From contig NZ_WRPO01000024.1 of NCBI RefSeq assembly GCF_009746585.1, positions 1 through 59,466 of the forward strand: DNA of 59,466 nucleotides. The letters are read 5' to 3'. Under the pieces are notes generated by a model. That model saw only the letters and a list, made by a program, of their open reading frames with translations. It did no database searches and was not told where the DNA came from. Of this stretch, positions 7,185 to 14,933 are shown piece after piece; position 1 is the first letter of the stretch; each line of letters begins with the position of its first letter. The position numbers and the translations under genes were made by a program. Source of the stretch: Novosphingobium aquimarinum. Lineage in GTDB: Bacteria > Pseudomonadota > Alphaproteobacteria > Sphingomonadales > Sphingomonadaceae.

Positions 7185-7734
7185 AGCCCGCATCGTCTGG
7201 CTGCCCGCGAACGATACGAGCGCCGTCTTTCTGGGGCCGGCCCCTGCGGGTCTCGCCGAGGACACCGATCCGCAACCGACCTTCGATGCCACCTACCGCA
7301 TCGGAGACCATGACGAAGACATCCTTCTCTACGATCTCGGTGACGGCCAAAGTGTCCAGCTCGTCATCGAGACGGCCACGCCGGTCGACCGCCCCCTTGC
7401 CGCCATCATTCCTTTGGGTCGGGACGGATTCGATCGTGTCCAATCCCTTTGCCGTCTGCTGGCCACCCTTCACGGCCGGGCCATCCCGCCGGACACCCGG
7501 CTGACGGCGCAACAGCGCCTGCGATTGCGCCGGATGCTGCAATGCTTCGACGGCTATCGCGATGGCGCGACCCAGCGGGAAATCGCGCAGGTCATCTTCC
7601 ACATCGCCCGACTCGACCGCCAGGCGTGGCAGGACGCCTCCGCCCGCCATGCCATCAAAACCCTGCTGCGGGACGCGCGCGCCATGATCGCCGGCGGCTA
7701 TCGCGCCCTGCTGCGACACCGCCGGCCGGACTGA
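7159..7734 (+). CDS. DUF2285 domain protein (second half of a split gene)
   Basis: The frame from 7159 encodes about 191 residues: a beta-rich linker (EARIVWLPANDTSAVFLGP...), then DUF2285 (about the last 105 residues), with LTAQQRLRLRRMLQCFDG, QREIAQVIFH and the ending ARAMIAGGYRALLRHRR. There is no ATG, GTG or TTG in this frame before the TTG at 7414, which would cut off the conserved first half of the region. Independent translation is thus unlikely, and fusion to the DUF6499 part by frameshifting (or mutation) is the best reading. DUF2285 proteins are probably DNA-binding regulators of mobile elements; this is inferred from genomic setting only. Confidence 0.7.
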   Translation, partial: ADPQAPPSEARIVWLPANDTSAVFLGPAPAGLAEDTDPQPTFDATYRIGDHDEDILLYDLGDGQSVQLVIETATPVDRPLAAIIPLGRDGFDRVQSLCRLLATLHGRAIPPDTRLTAQQRLRLRRMLQCFDGYRDGATQREIAQVIFHIARLDRQAWQDASARHAIKTLLRDARAMIAGGYRALLRHRRPD

Positions 7735-7873
7735 TCGCGCCGACGCGATAGCCGGTGGGCGATTTTAGCCCCCCCAACTTCGCCCTGCATCGCGCCGGTC
7801 CTGCTTCGCCATCGTGGCCTTCGCTCGCCGCTGATCTCCAGCGGCCTTCACGAAGCTCACGGAGGCCCCATCC

Positions 7874-8155
7874 ATGCGACCCGATCTCGCCGTTCTCCCG
7901 CCGCGCTTCCTGCGCACCAAGGAAGCCGCCGAGTTTCTCAGCCTGTCCGCCCGCACCCTCGAAAAGCATCGGACCTACGGCACCGGCCCGGCCTATCGCA
8001 AGCTCGGCGGCCGCGTCGTCTATGCCGTCGACGATCTCGAAGCCTGGGCCGCGCGCGGCGCCGTCACCTCGACCTCCGATCCGCGCGGTTCGATCCTTCC
8101 CGCGAAGCGTCACACGCCGGCGCCGCTCGCCCAAGCCGCCCGGCGCCCACGCTGA
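7874..8155 (+). CDS. AlpA/excisionase-type helix-turn-helix protein
   Basis: The 93-residue protein contains a MerR-like HTH of the HTH_17 type: FLRTKEAAEFLSLSARTLEKHR (residues about 12-33), then GPAYRKLGGRVVYAVDDLEAWAA. This fold is used by excisionases and AlpA-like activators. ACGGAGG precedes ATG 7874. It lies 18 nt upstream of repA, a constant neighbour in this class of element, so it may regulate replication genes or excision (inference). The tail after residue 65 is disordered and basic. Confidence 0.8.
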   Translation: MRPDLAVLPPRFLRTKEAAEFLSLSARTLEKHRTYGTGPAYRKLGGRVVYAVDDLEAWAARGAVTSTSDPRGSILPAKRHTPAPLAQAARRPR

Positions 8156-8173
8156 TCGCCGACCAACCCCCGA

Positions 8174-9304
8174 ATGGCGGCGCGGCGGCAATCCCGATCG
8201 GAGCGCGAACAGCTCGACCTGTTTCGGGCGCTCCCTGGCGAGTTCGCTGCCCGAGATGCGCAGGATCTCATGGCCTATCCCTTCTTCTCCCTCTCCAAGT
8301 CCCATCGCACCGCGCCGATCGACTTCTGCGCCGGGGGCGTGTCGATCCGCGTCGAGGCCGTGCCCGATCATGGCATGGCGACCATCTGGGACGCCGACAT
8401 CCTGATCTGGGCGGCGAGCCAGATCGTCGAGGCGCGCGACGCGGGCCTGCGCACCTCGCGCCTGCTGGTCGCCACCCCCTATGAAATCCTCAGATTCATC
8501 GGCCGCGGCACGTCCTTGCGCGACTATCAGCGTCTCAAGGCCGCGCTCGACCGGCTGCAATCGACGACGATCTGCACCTCGATCCGTCAACCCGCCGAGG
8601 GCCGGCGGCATCGCTTCTCCTGGATCAACGAGTGGAAGGAGCGCACCGACCGGGACGGCAAGCCCGACGGGATCGAGCTGATCCTGCCCGACTGGTTCTA
8701 CCAGGCCGTCCTCGACGATGCGCTCGTGCTGACGATCGACCGCGCCTATTTCGGCCTGACGGGCGGTCTCGACCGCTGGCTCTATCGAATTGTCCGCAAG
8801 CACGGCGGACGTCAGCGCAACGGCTGGCGTTTCGACTTCCGCCACCTCCACCAGAAATCAGGCGCGCTCTCCCCCTTCAAGCGCTTCGCCTTCGAGCTGC
8901 GCGACATCATCCGGCGCCAGCCGCTCCCCGGCTACACGCTGTTCCTCGAGATCGAGGGCGGCGGCCGCACGCTGCTCGCCTTCGAGCCACAGCCCGCCTG
9001 TGGAAAAGCTGTGGATGGCGTCGTGCCATCGGGAACCCGAGGGCGCGTGCCATCAGGAACCGGCCCCTCGTGCCAACGGGAACCCAAACAGGCCCTAACC
9101 CACGGCACGAAAAGCGAAAATCGCGCCCTTAACTTAGAGTCTAACAGAGACTCTAACCTTGAAGAGCGCGCCCGCGAGGTGGAAAACCTCGTGCGGCAGG
9201 CCACGAAGGCCCTCAGCGTCGCCGGCAAACAGCGACCCGAAGCCGCCGACACGCATCCCCTCCCGCAGCTCCCTTTCACTCCCGTTCCGCGAGGACGGCG
9301 ATGA
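8174..9304 (+). CDS. repA: Replication initiator protein A (RPA family)
   Basis: The 376-residue protein matches the RPA family of plasmid replication initiators: SEREQLDLFRALPGEFAARDAQDLMAYPFF-type N-terminus, then LLVATPYEILRFIGRGTSLRDYQRLKAALDRLQ-type winged-helix region (about residues 95-135), WFYQAVLD and ALVLTIDRAYFGLTGGLDRWLYRIVRKHGG (second DNA-binding region), and SALSPFKRFAFELRDIIR. After about residue 275 the chain becomes low-complexity (VPSGT repeated), because the DNA there carries iteron-like repeats. Initiation of element or plasmid replication is the family role. The stop overlaps parA by 4 bp (ATGA). The ribosome site before ATG 8174 is weak, hinting at coupling with the upstream HTH gene. 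Confidence 0.9.
   Translation: MAARRQSRSEREQLDLFRALPGEFAARDAQDLMAYPFFSLSKSHRTAPIDFCAGGVSIRVEAVPDHGMATIWDADILIWAASQIVEARDAGLRTSRLLVATPYEILRFIGRGTSLRDYQRLKAALDRLQSTTICTSIRQPAEGRRHRFSWINEWKERTDRDGKPDGIELILPDWFYQAVLDDALVLTIDRAYFGLTGGLDRWLYRIVRKHGGRQRNGWRFDFRHLHQKSGALSPFKRFAFELRDIIRRQPLPGYTLFLEIEGGGRTLLAFEPQPACGKAVDGVVPSGTRGRVPSGTGPSCQREPKQALTHGTKSENRALNLESNRDSNLEERAREVENLVRQATKALSVAGKQRPEAADTHPLPQLPFTPVPRGRR
9022..9085 (+). repeat. Three iteron-like direct repeats inside repA
   Basis: Copies at 9022-9038 (CGTGCCATCGGGAACCC), 9046-9061 (CGTGCCATCAGGAACC) and 9069-9085 (CGTGCCAACGGGAACCC), with starts 24 and 23 bp apart, about two helical turns. They explain the odd repeated VPSGT peptide. Position, period and host gene suggest the RepA binding site (oriV). 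Confidence 0.6.
9134..9156. repeat. Perfect inverted repeat downstream of iterons
   Basis: TTAGAGTCT (9134-9142) and AGACTCTAA (9148-9156) are perfect 9-bp arms around AACAG, in an AT-richer patch about 50 bp after the iterons and still inside the repA frame. It may be part of the origin, such as a unwinding or inverted initiator site. Confidence 0.45.
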
Positions 9305-9954
9305 TCGTCGCGCTCCTCAACCAGAAGGGCGGTGTCGGCAAGACGACGCTGGCGCTGAACCTCGCGGGCGTTTGGGCGAGCCAGGGCAGGCGCGTCACCC
9401 TGATTGACGCGGACCCGCAAGGCTCGGCGCTGGACTGGTCGCAGCAACGCAGCCGTGAGGGCCTGGCCCGCGCCTTCGGCGTCGTCGGCCTCGCCCGCGA
9501 TACGCTGCACCGGGAAGCGCCGGAACTGGCCCGTGACGCCGACATGATCGTGATCGACGGGCCACCCCGCGTCGCCAGCCTGATGCGTTCGGCGCTGCTC
9601 GCCGCCGACCTGGTGCTGATCCCGGTGCAGCCATCGCCCCTCGATGGCTGGGCCTCCGCCGAGATGCTGGCGCTCATCGGCGAGGCGCGCATCTACCGGC
9701 CGGAGCTGGTCGCGCGCTTCGTGCTCAATCGTTGCGGCGCGCGCACCGTGCTCGCCCGCGAGACGGCCGCGACCCTGGCCGATCACGATCCTCCCGTCCT
9801 CGCCGCCACCATCGGCCAGCGCGTCGCCTTCGCGACCGCCGCGCAGTCCGGCCAACTCGTCTCCGAACTGGACGACGCCACGCCCGCCGCGCGCGAGATC
9901 GTGGCGCTGGCGGACGCGATCGAGCGCTTGAGCATCGGGAAGGCGGCGCGATGA
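9301..9954 (+). CDS. parA: ParA-family partition ATPase
   Basis: The 217-residue protein is a short ParA/MinD-type ATPase. The deviant Walker A KGGVGKTT is at residues 9-16, Walker A' LIDADPQGSALDW at about 38-50, and Walker B VIDGPPR at about 83-89. It lacks the N-terminal HTH of larger ParA proteins, so it is a type Ib partition ATPase. Such ATPases pair with a small ribbon-helix-helix or similar centromere-binding protein, which fits the 84-residue gene that overlaps its stop (ATGA at 9951). It probably stabilises the extrachromosomal form of the element. Coupling to repA is suggested by the 4-bp overlap. Confidence 0.9.
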   Translation: MIVALLNQKGGVGKTTLALNLAGVWASQGRRVTLIDADPQGSALDWSQQRSREGLARAFGVVGLARDTLHREAPELARDADMIVIDGPPRVASLMRSALLAADLVLIPVQPSPLDGWASAEMLALIGEARIYRPELVARFVLNRCGARTVLARETAATLADHDPPVLAATIGQRVAFATAAQSGQLVSELDDATPAAREIVALADAIERLSIGKAAR

Positions 9955-10205
9955 ACGGGCGCTCGTCCCGCAATGGCTTCGCCTCCCGGCCCGCCGATCC
10001 CGAGCGCTGGGTCAAGGCGGCCGACAATTCGCCGCGCGATGCCGGCGCCAGCGGCTACACAGCCCGGCTGACCATCGACGTGACGCCGGCGCTGCGCGGC
10101 CGGATCAAGATCGCCGCGTTCGCTCGCGGCGTCACGGTCGCCGACATGCTGCGCGGGCTGCTCGCGCGCGAATTTCCCCCGACCGCCGAAGGAGACCCAT
10201 CATGA
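9951..10205 (+). CDS. Small ParA partner, putative centromere-binding protein
   Basis: The 84-residue product has a disordered basic N-terminus and a C-terminal segment YTARLTIDVTPALRGRIKIAAFARGVTVADMLRGLLAREF, which reads like a ribbon-helix-helix fold: a short strand (ARLTIDV) followed by two helices separated by GVTV. RHH proteins are the usual DNA-binding partners of short ParA ATPases. The start overlaps the parA stop, and its own stop overlaps the next ATG, so it is within one tight operon. The assignment is by pattern and context, not by a recognised family name. Confidence 0.65.
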   Translation: MNGRSSRNGFASRPADPERWVKAADNSPRDAGASGYTARLTIDVTPALRGRIKIAAFARGVTVADMLRGLLAREFPPTAEGDPS

Positions 10206-10723
10206 CCGACGCCGCGGTTTCCCGCGCGCAGGGCGGCCCCATGCCGCGCGCGCAACTCGCCGACAGTCTCACCCATGTCGAGCTGACGCATGTCGAGAAG
10301 CGGATCGAGAACTGGATCAGGTTCGGCCATGAAGCCCATGAACAGGTGCTCGACCGCCGCCGCCGCGTCTTCTCTTTCCGGCCGGGCAGCCTCTTCGCCT
10401 TCGTGCGTTGGGCCGCCAACGACTTCGGCACGATCATCTCGCGCATCGACATCGTGCGCGCCGTCGCGCCAGGCGAAGCCTACCAGACGCTGCCCTTCGT
10501 GCGCCCCGGCGGCGACATCCTGCTGAAGATCGAGGGCTGGCCCAAGGTCGAACAGGTGCTTCGCCATATCGACGCCGTGGAAGCCCGCGGCATCGACGCC
10601 TGCGACGTGGCTCCCGATCACTGGCGTCATGTCGGCAACCGGATCGGCGCGGGCCATGAGCCGCGCGCCTACACGCTGGAGCGCCACGCGGCATGGCTCA
10701 AGCGGCGGGAGATCGGGCTATGA
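10202..10723 (+). CDS. DUF2840 family protein
   Basis: The 173-residue protein matches DUF2840, with LTHVELTHVEKRIENWIRFG at about residues 24-43, RVFSFRPGSLFAFVRWAANDFGTI-type core, and PGGDILLKIEGWPKVEQVL in the second half. It is found almost only between partition genes and traF in alphaproteobacterial conjugative elements. Its biochemical role is unknown. Both ends overlap neighbours by 4 bp (10202 and 10720), so it belongs to the repA-parA-traF transcription unit. No signal peptide or membrane helix is seen, so it is cytoplasmic. Confidence 0.85.
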   Translation: MTDAAVSRAQGGPMPRAQLADSLTHVELTHVEKRIENWIRFGHEAHEQVLDRRRRVFSFRPGSLFAFVRWAANDFGTIISRIDIVRAVAPGEAYQTLPFVRPGGDILLKIEGWPKVEQVLRHIDAVEARGIDACDVAPDHWRHVGNRIGAGHEPRAYTLERHAAWLKRREIGL

Positions 10724-11265
10724 CCCGCTTCGGCTATGTCATGACGACCTATGCCGTGACGATGGGCGTCGCCATCGCCGCCTTCGTCCCGATCGCACCG
10801 CGCCTCGTCTGGAACGCCTCGGCCAGCGCGCCGATCGGCCTCTATGACCTCGCCCCGCCGCACCCTCTGACGGTTGGCGATCTGGTCGCCGCCCTCCCGG
10901 ACAAGCAGCTCTCCGACTTCATCGTCGGTCGCGGCTATATCGGCCGCAACGTGCCGCTGATGAAGCGCGTCATGGGCCTTCCCGGCCAGCAGGTCTGCCG
11001 CACCGGGGACGAAGTGACCGTCGACGCCGTGCCGCTTGGACGGGCGCTCGACCGCGACCGGCTCGGCCGTCCGCTGCCGGTCTGGCAAGGCTGCCGGCGC
11101 ATCGGCGATGGGCAGGTTTTCCTGATGAACCCCGATGTCCGCGACAGCCTGGACGGCCGTTATTTCGGCCCGCTTCCGGCGCGCACCGTCATCGGCAAGG
11201 CGAGCCCACTCTACACCGACGAGGACGGCGATGGCCGCTTCGTCTGGCGCGCGACGACGCGCTGA
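10720..11265 (+). CDS. traF: S26-family signal peptidase, TraF type
   Basis: The 181-residue protein is a conjugative-transfer S26 peptidase. It has an N-terminal membrane helix (about residues 8-28). The nucleophile is probably Ser36 in SAPIGLYDL, and the general base Lys82 in MKRVMGLPGQ. Conserved boxes follow: GRPLPVWQGCRRIGDGQVFLMN and DSLDGRYFGPL, which set up the fold. TraF peptidases process and cyclise the TrbC pilin, and a trbC gene is present at 18571. The start overlaps the DUF2840 stop. It acts in the periplasm, anchored in the inner membrane. Confidence 0.9.
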   Translation: MTRFGYVMTTYAVTMGVAIAAFVPIAPRLVWNASASAPIGLYDLAPPHPLTVGDLVAALPDKQLSDFIVGRGYIGRNVPLMKRVMGLPGQQVCRTGDEVTVDAVPLGRALDRDRLGRPLPVWQGCRRIGDGQVFLMNPDVRDSLDGRYFGPLPARTVIGKASPLYTDEDGDGRFVWRATTR

Positions 11266-11331
11266 CCGCTTCCCGCCGTCGGGAGCGGTGCCCGCCGACG
11301 GCTTTCCAACACCACCGCCATGGAGACCATC

Positions 11332-11667
11332 ATGTCGCAGATCGGCACCTTCACCCGTCAGCAGTCCGGCTTTGTCGGGCGCGTCCACACCCTCACGCTC
11401 TACTGCGAAGTCACTGTCGTCCCCGCCGAGTCCTCGGATACGGAGAACGCCCCGGACTATCGCCTCCATCAAGGCAATGACGATGGCCCGGAGATCGGCG
11501 CGGGCTGGAAGCGCACAGGCGAGCGTGCCGGCGAATACATTGCTTTCCTGATCGACGATCCGACCTTGCCGCAGCCGATCCGCGCCAATCTGTTCCGCGA
11601 CGACGACGCGGGCAGCGCCTGGTCGCTGCACTGGAGCCGTCCGCAGAAGCGTGACGGAAAGGACTGA
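11332..11667 (+). CDS. DUF736 family protein, second copy
   Basis: The 111-residue protein has the DUF736 layout (SQIGTFTRQQSGFVGRVHTL, then GPEIGAGW, FLIDDPTLPQPIRANLF and SLHWSRP), but it differs strongly from the copy at 5738-6058, so they are old paralogues or separately acquired. ATG 11332 is preceded by GGAGA; an in-frame ATG at 11320 is also possible. It is 66 bp after traF and 4 bp before the transglycosylase gene, suggesting co-transcription. Function unknown. Confidence 0.85.
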   Translation: MSQIGTFTRQQSGFVGRVHTLTLYCEVTVVPAESSDTENAPDYRLHQGNDDGPEIGAGWKRTGERAGEYIAFLIDDPTLPQPIRANLFRDDDAGSAWSLHWSRPQKRDGKD

Positions 11668-11671
11668 CGCG

Positions 11672-12388
11672 ATGCGGCGGACCTCACTCCTTCTCCTTGT
11701 CGGCCTGACGTGCGGTTGCGGGCTTGCGGTCCCGGTCCTGGCGCAGCCGTCGAGCATCGCCGCTTCGCCCGCCCGCGATCCTTTCGGCGAACTCATCGCA
11801 GAGGCGGCGCAGCGCTTCGCGCTTCCCGCGGCATGGATACGCGCGGTGATGAAGGCCGAGAGCAATGGCGATCCCCGCGCGGTCTCGCCCAAGGGCGCGA
11901 TGGGCCTGATGCAGATCATGCCGGCGACATGGGCGGGCTTGCGTGATCGCTACCGCCTTGGCGCCGATCCTTACGATCTGCGCGACAACATCATCGCGGG
12001 TGCGGCCTATATCCGCGAGCTGTATGACCGCTATGGCTCGCCCGGCTGGATCGCCGCCTATAACGCCGGTCCTGGACGTTACGAGGACTGGCTGAAGGGC
12101 CGTCCTCTGCCGGCCGAAACACGCGCCTATGTCGCCACCGTCGCGCCGTCACTCGGCGATGGCGACGCATCCGCGCCGATCCTGATCGCCACGGCCGACC
12201 CGCTCGCCTGGACCCGCGCGCCGCTGTTCGTCGCACCGTCGGCGCGCGCAACGGCGGCCGGTCCTTCGCCGGCCGAACGCACCTCCAATGACGCTGACAC
12301 GACGCCGGGCGTGCGCGATGTTTCCGCCATCGCGCCGCAGTCCAGCGGTCTGTTCGTCGCACGGGCGGACACGGAACGGCAGCCATGA
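11672..12388 (+). CDS. Lytic transglycosylase (SLT domain), conjugation-associated
   Basis: The 238-residue protein has a signal peptide (about residues 1-24, ending VLA) and an SLT/goose-lysozyme-like domain: the catalytic glutamate is Glu63 in KAESNGDPRAVS, followed by GAMGLMQIMPATW and later NIIAGAAYIRELYDRYG and AAYNAGPGRYEDW. Such VirB1-like enzymes cut peptidoglycan to let the secretion channel pass. The last 80 residues are a low-complexity Ala/Pro/Ser region. ATG 11672 is preferred over GTG 11651 because GGAAAGGA lies just before it. Confidence 0.9.
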   Translation: MRRTSLLLLVGLTCGCGLAVPVLAQPSSIAASPARDPFGELIAEAAQRFALPAAWIRAVMKAESNGDPRAVSPKGAMGLMQIMPATWAGLRDRYRLGADPYDLRDNIIAGAAYIRELYDRYGSPGWIAAYNAGPGRYEDWLKGRPLPAETRAYVATVAPSLGDGDASAPILIATADPLAWTRAPLFVAPSARATAAGPSPAERTSNDADTTPGVRDVSAIAPQSSGLFVARADTERQP

Positions 12389-12680
12389 GGCTCGCAATCG
12401 TGTCCGCTTGGCGGGAGGTTCCGGTGTGCAGGGGATGGGGCTGGCGACGGTCTCATCCCCCGGCAGAAGGGGCGAAACAGGCAGGAAGGCGGGAGGGCAA
12501 GATTAAAGCGGACGGCACCCTATGGGTCCGATCCGGGGGCCAAGCCCTTGTCTGCACACTGTTTGGGGCGGCACCATCGTCAGGCCGGCAGGGTGCCGCG
12601 AGCTCCGGCAAAGCCAGCATTTTCAGCCTTTGTCGCGGCACTCCTGCCCAAGATCGGCAGCTTCGTGCGGATCGCCGACC
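12389..12680. other. Non-coding region before relaxase; candidate oriT
   Basis: About 290 bp between the transglycosylase and relaxase genes. It contains an AT-rich spot (AAGATTAAAG near 12499-12508), followed by GCGGACGGCACCC and TATGGGTCCG (12508-12530), in which CGGA/TCCG and ACCC/GGGT can pair. Relaxase genes of this type usually lie next to their oriT, so the nick site is plausibly here. A 99-codon frame at 12385-12684 crosses the region, but I do not accept it as a gene. Confidence 0.4.
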
Positions 12681-14729
12681 GTGAGCGACGACGACGACAG
12701 CTTTCGGCCGAGGCCCGGCCGCATCCGCTCCAAGGGCGCGAAGGCCGGTCAGACCAGGAGCTTCCTCAGCAAGGTTCGGAAGATCGCCCGACAGCAGCAG
12801 GCCGGACCAGGCCGAAGCTCCTCCGCCAAGGGTGGAGGTTCCGGCCGGTCGGCGAATGGCCGGAGCGTCGTCGCGTCCGGCCGCGGCGTGCAGCGCGGGC
12901 GCGGCGCATCCTTCGTGCGCGCCCGCAACCTGTCGAATGGCTGGAGTCATCGCCAGCCCGGCAGCCGGCGCGTGATCGTCAAATCCCGGTCGGTTCGCGC
13001 CCCAGGCCGCAGCGGCAAGGCCGCCGCCCATCTGCGCTACATCCAGCGCGACGGCACGGCCCGCGACGGCGAGCGGGGCCGGCTCTATTCGGCGACAGAG
13101 GATCGCGCCGATGGCGACAGCTTCCTCGATCGCGGCAAGGACGATCGCCACCAGTTCCGGTTCATCGTCTCGCCGGAAGATGCCGCCGATCTCGCCGACC
13201 TGACCGGCTACACCCGCGACCTGATGGCCCAGGTCGAAACCGACCTTGGCACGAAGCTCGACTGGGTCGCCGTCAATCACCACAACACCGGCCACCCGCA
13301 CGTCCATGTCATCGTCAACGGCCGCGACGCCTTGGGCGAGGATCTCGTCATCAATGGCGACTATCTCGCCAACGGCATCCGCGAGCGGGCAAGCGAACGG
13401 GCGACGCTCGAACTCGGCCCCGTCACCGAGATCGAGCAGCGCCGCAAGCTCTTGGCCGAAATCGACCAGGACCGGCTTACCCGCATCGACCGGGCGATGA
13501 TCGCCGAAGCCGAGGATCGCTTCATCGACCTGCGTCACGAGCCGGACGACCTGCGCGGCCAGGCCGACCGGACGCTGCGCTTGTGCCGTCTCGGCAAGCT
13601 CGGCGACATGGAGCTTGCCACCGAACATGCGCCCGGCGTCTGGGAATTGAGCGACCGGCTGGAACCGACGTTGCGCGAGTTGGGCGAGCGCGGCGACATC
13701 ATCCGCACCATGCAGCAGGCGTTGCGGGCCGAAGGCGCCGAGCGCGATCCGATGACGTTCCAGATTCACGACGCCGCGCCGGTCGCGCCGATCGTCGGCC
13801 GCGTCATCGACAAGCATTTGTCCGACGAATTGGGCGAGACCCTGACGCTGGTGGTCGATGGCGTCGACGGACGCACGCACCATGTCTCCGGCATCGACCC
13901 AACCCGCGTCGAGGACGCGCGCATCGGCAGCGTCATCGAGATCGGGCCGCCGGACAGCACCGGTCGCCCGTCCGATCGCGCCATCGCGGGCCTCGCCGAG
14001 GACGGCATCTATCGGCCGAGCCGCCATCTGGAGCAGGCGCGGTTCGACGGCCATGTGCCGAACGGCGACTATGAGGGCTTCGTCGACGCCCATGTCCGGC
14101 GGCTCGAGGCGTTGCGCCGCGCCGGCATCGCCGAGCGCATCGACGCCGACCAGTGGCGCATCCCCTCCGACTTCGAGGGGCGAGCCGCCGCTCATGACGC
14201 CGGGCGGAACGGCCGCGCCAATATCCGCATCCTCTCGACCTTCGATCTGGAGCGCCAGATCGGATCGGACGGCGCGACCTGGCTGGACCGGCGGCTTGTC
14301 AGCACGGATACCTCCGACCTGTCGCCGGCCGGCTTCGGCGCACAGGTGCGCGAGGCGATGGATCGCCGCCGCGACCACCATGTCGATCAGGGCGACGCCG
14401 CCCTTCAGCCGGACGGGCGCATCGCCTACCGGCGCAACCTGATCGCCACGCTTCGCGAACGTGAGGTCGCCCGCGCCGGTGAGGAGCTGGCGGCAAAGAA
14501 GTCGCTGCCGTTCCGCATGGCCGCCGACGGCGAGACCGTGACGGGCGCCTTCACCGGAACCGCGCAGCTATCGAGCGGCAAGTTCGCCATCGTCGAGAAG
14601 TCCCATGAGTTCACCCTCGTTCCGTGGCGGCCTGTCATCGACCGCCAGCTCGGCCGCGAAGTCATGGGCGTCGTCCAGGGCGGGTCGGTATCATGGCAGT
14701 TGGGCCGGCAAAGGGGGCTGGGCATTTGA
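12681..14729 (+). CDS. Relaxase (VirD2-like, DUF3363 type)
   Basis: The 682-residue protein is a conjugative relaxase. The N-terminal 80 residues are basic and disordered. The relaxase domain follows, with HLRYIQRDG (about 117-125, a possible catalytic tyrosine at 120) and the metal-binding histidine motif HHNTGHPHVHV (about 200-210). The long C-terminal part (about 290-682) resembles DUF3363. The enzyme nicks oriT and leads the transferred strand through the TraG-Trb channel. Start is GTG 12681; no ATG with a good ribosome site fits. It is followed by a hairpin and then traG. Similar relaxases are known from symbiosis-island type elements (RlxS). Confidence 0.9.
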   Translation: MSDDDDSFRPRPGRIRSKGAKAGQTRSFLSKVRKIARQQQAGPGRSSSAKGGGSGRSANGRSVVASGRGVQRGRGASFVRARNLSNGWSHRQPGSRRVIVKSRSVRAPGRSGKAAAHLRYIQRDGTARDGERGRLYSATEDRADGDSFLDRGKDDRHQFRFIVSPEDAADLADLTGYTRDLMAQVETDLGTKLDWVAVNHHNTGHPHVHVIVNGRDALGEDLVINGDYLANGIRERASERATLELGPVTEIEQRRKLLAEIDQDRLTRIDRAMIAEAEDRFIDLRHEPDDLRGQADRTLRLCRLGKLGDMELATEHAPGVWELSDRLEPTLRELGERGDIIRTMQQALRAEGAERDPMTFQIHDAAPVAPIVGRVIDKHLSDELGETLTLVVDGVDGRTHHVSGIDPTRVEDARIGSVIEIGPPDSTGRPSDRAIAGLAEDGIYRPSRHLEQARFDGHVPNGDYEGFVDAHVRRLEALRRAGIAERIDADQWRIPSDFEGRAAAHDAGRNGRANIRILSTFDLERQIGSDGATWLDRRLVSTDTSDLSPAGFGAQVREAMDRRRDHHVDQGDAALQPDGRIAYRRNLIATLREREVARAGEELAAKKSLPFRMAADGETVTGAFTGTAQLSSGKFAIVEKSHEFTLVPWRPVIDRQLGREVMGVVQGGSVSWQLGRQRGLGI

Positions 14730-14840
14730 GGCAAGCTGTCTCCACCCCGACCGGAGCCTGGATGGCGGCCTTGAGGGCCAGGGCGGCGGTAATTGCGGCG
14801 CGGCGACGCGACACGGACCATCCGTTTTGTCATCCATGGC

Positions 14841-14867
14841 ATCCGAAACCTCGACGCTTCGGATTTT
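14841..14867 (+). terminator. Hairpin with short T-run between relaxase and traG
   Basis: ATCCGAA (14841-14847) and TTCGGAT (14858-14864) are perfect 7-bp arms with a 10-nt loop, followed by TTT. It could terminate the relaxase transcript and separate it from traG, whose promoter would then lie in 14868-14923. Confidence 0.5.
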
Positions 14868-14933
14868 CTATTGCTTCTCGCCAAAGCGGATACTCTCTGA
14901 TCGGCTCCATCTCTTTTGCCGGCCGGAGCCTTT

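Noticed and set aside
12385..12684. 99-codon frame overlapping the transglycosylase stop
   Set aside because: It starts by ATGA overlap, but its composition is Arg/Gly/Ser-rich without any pattern, and it runs through the probable oriT region into the relaxase gene.
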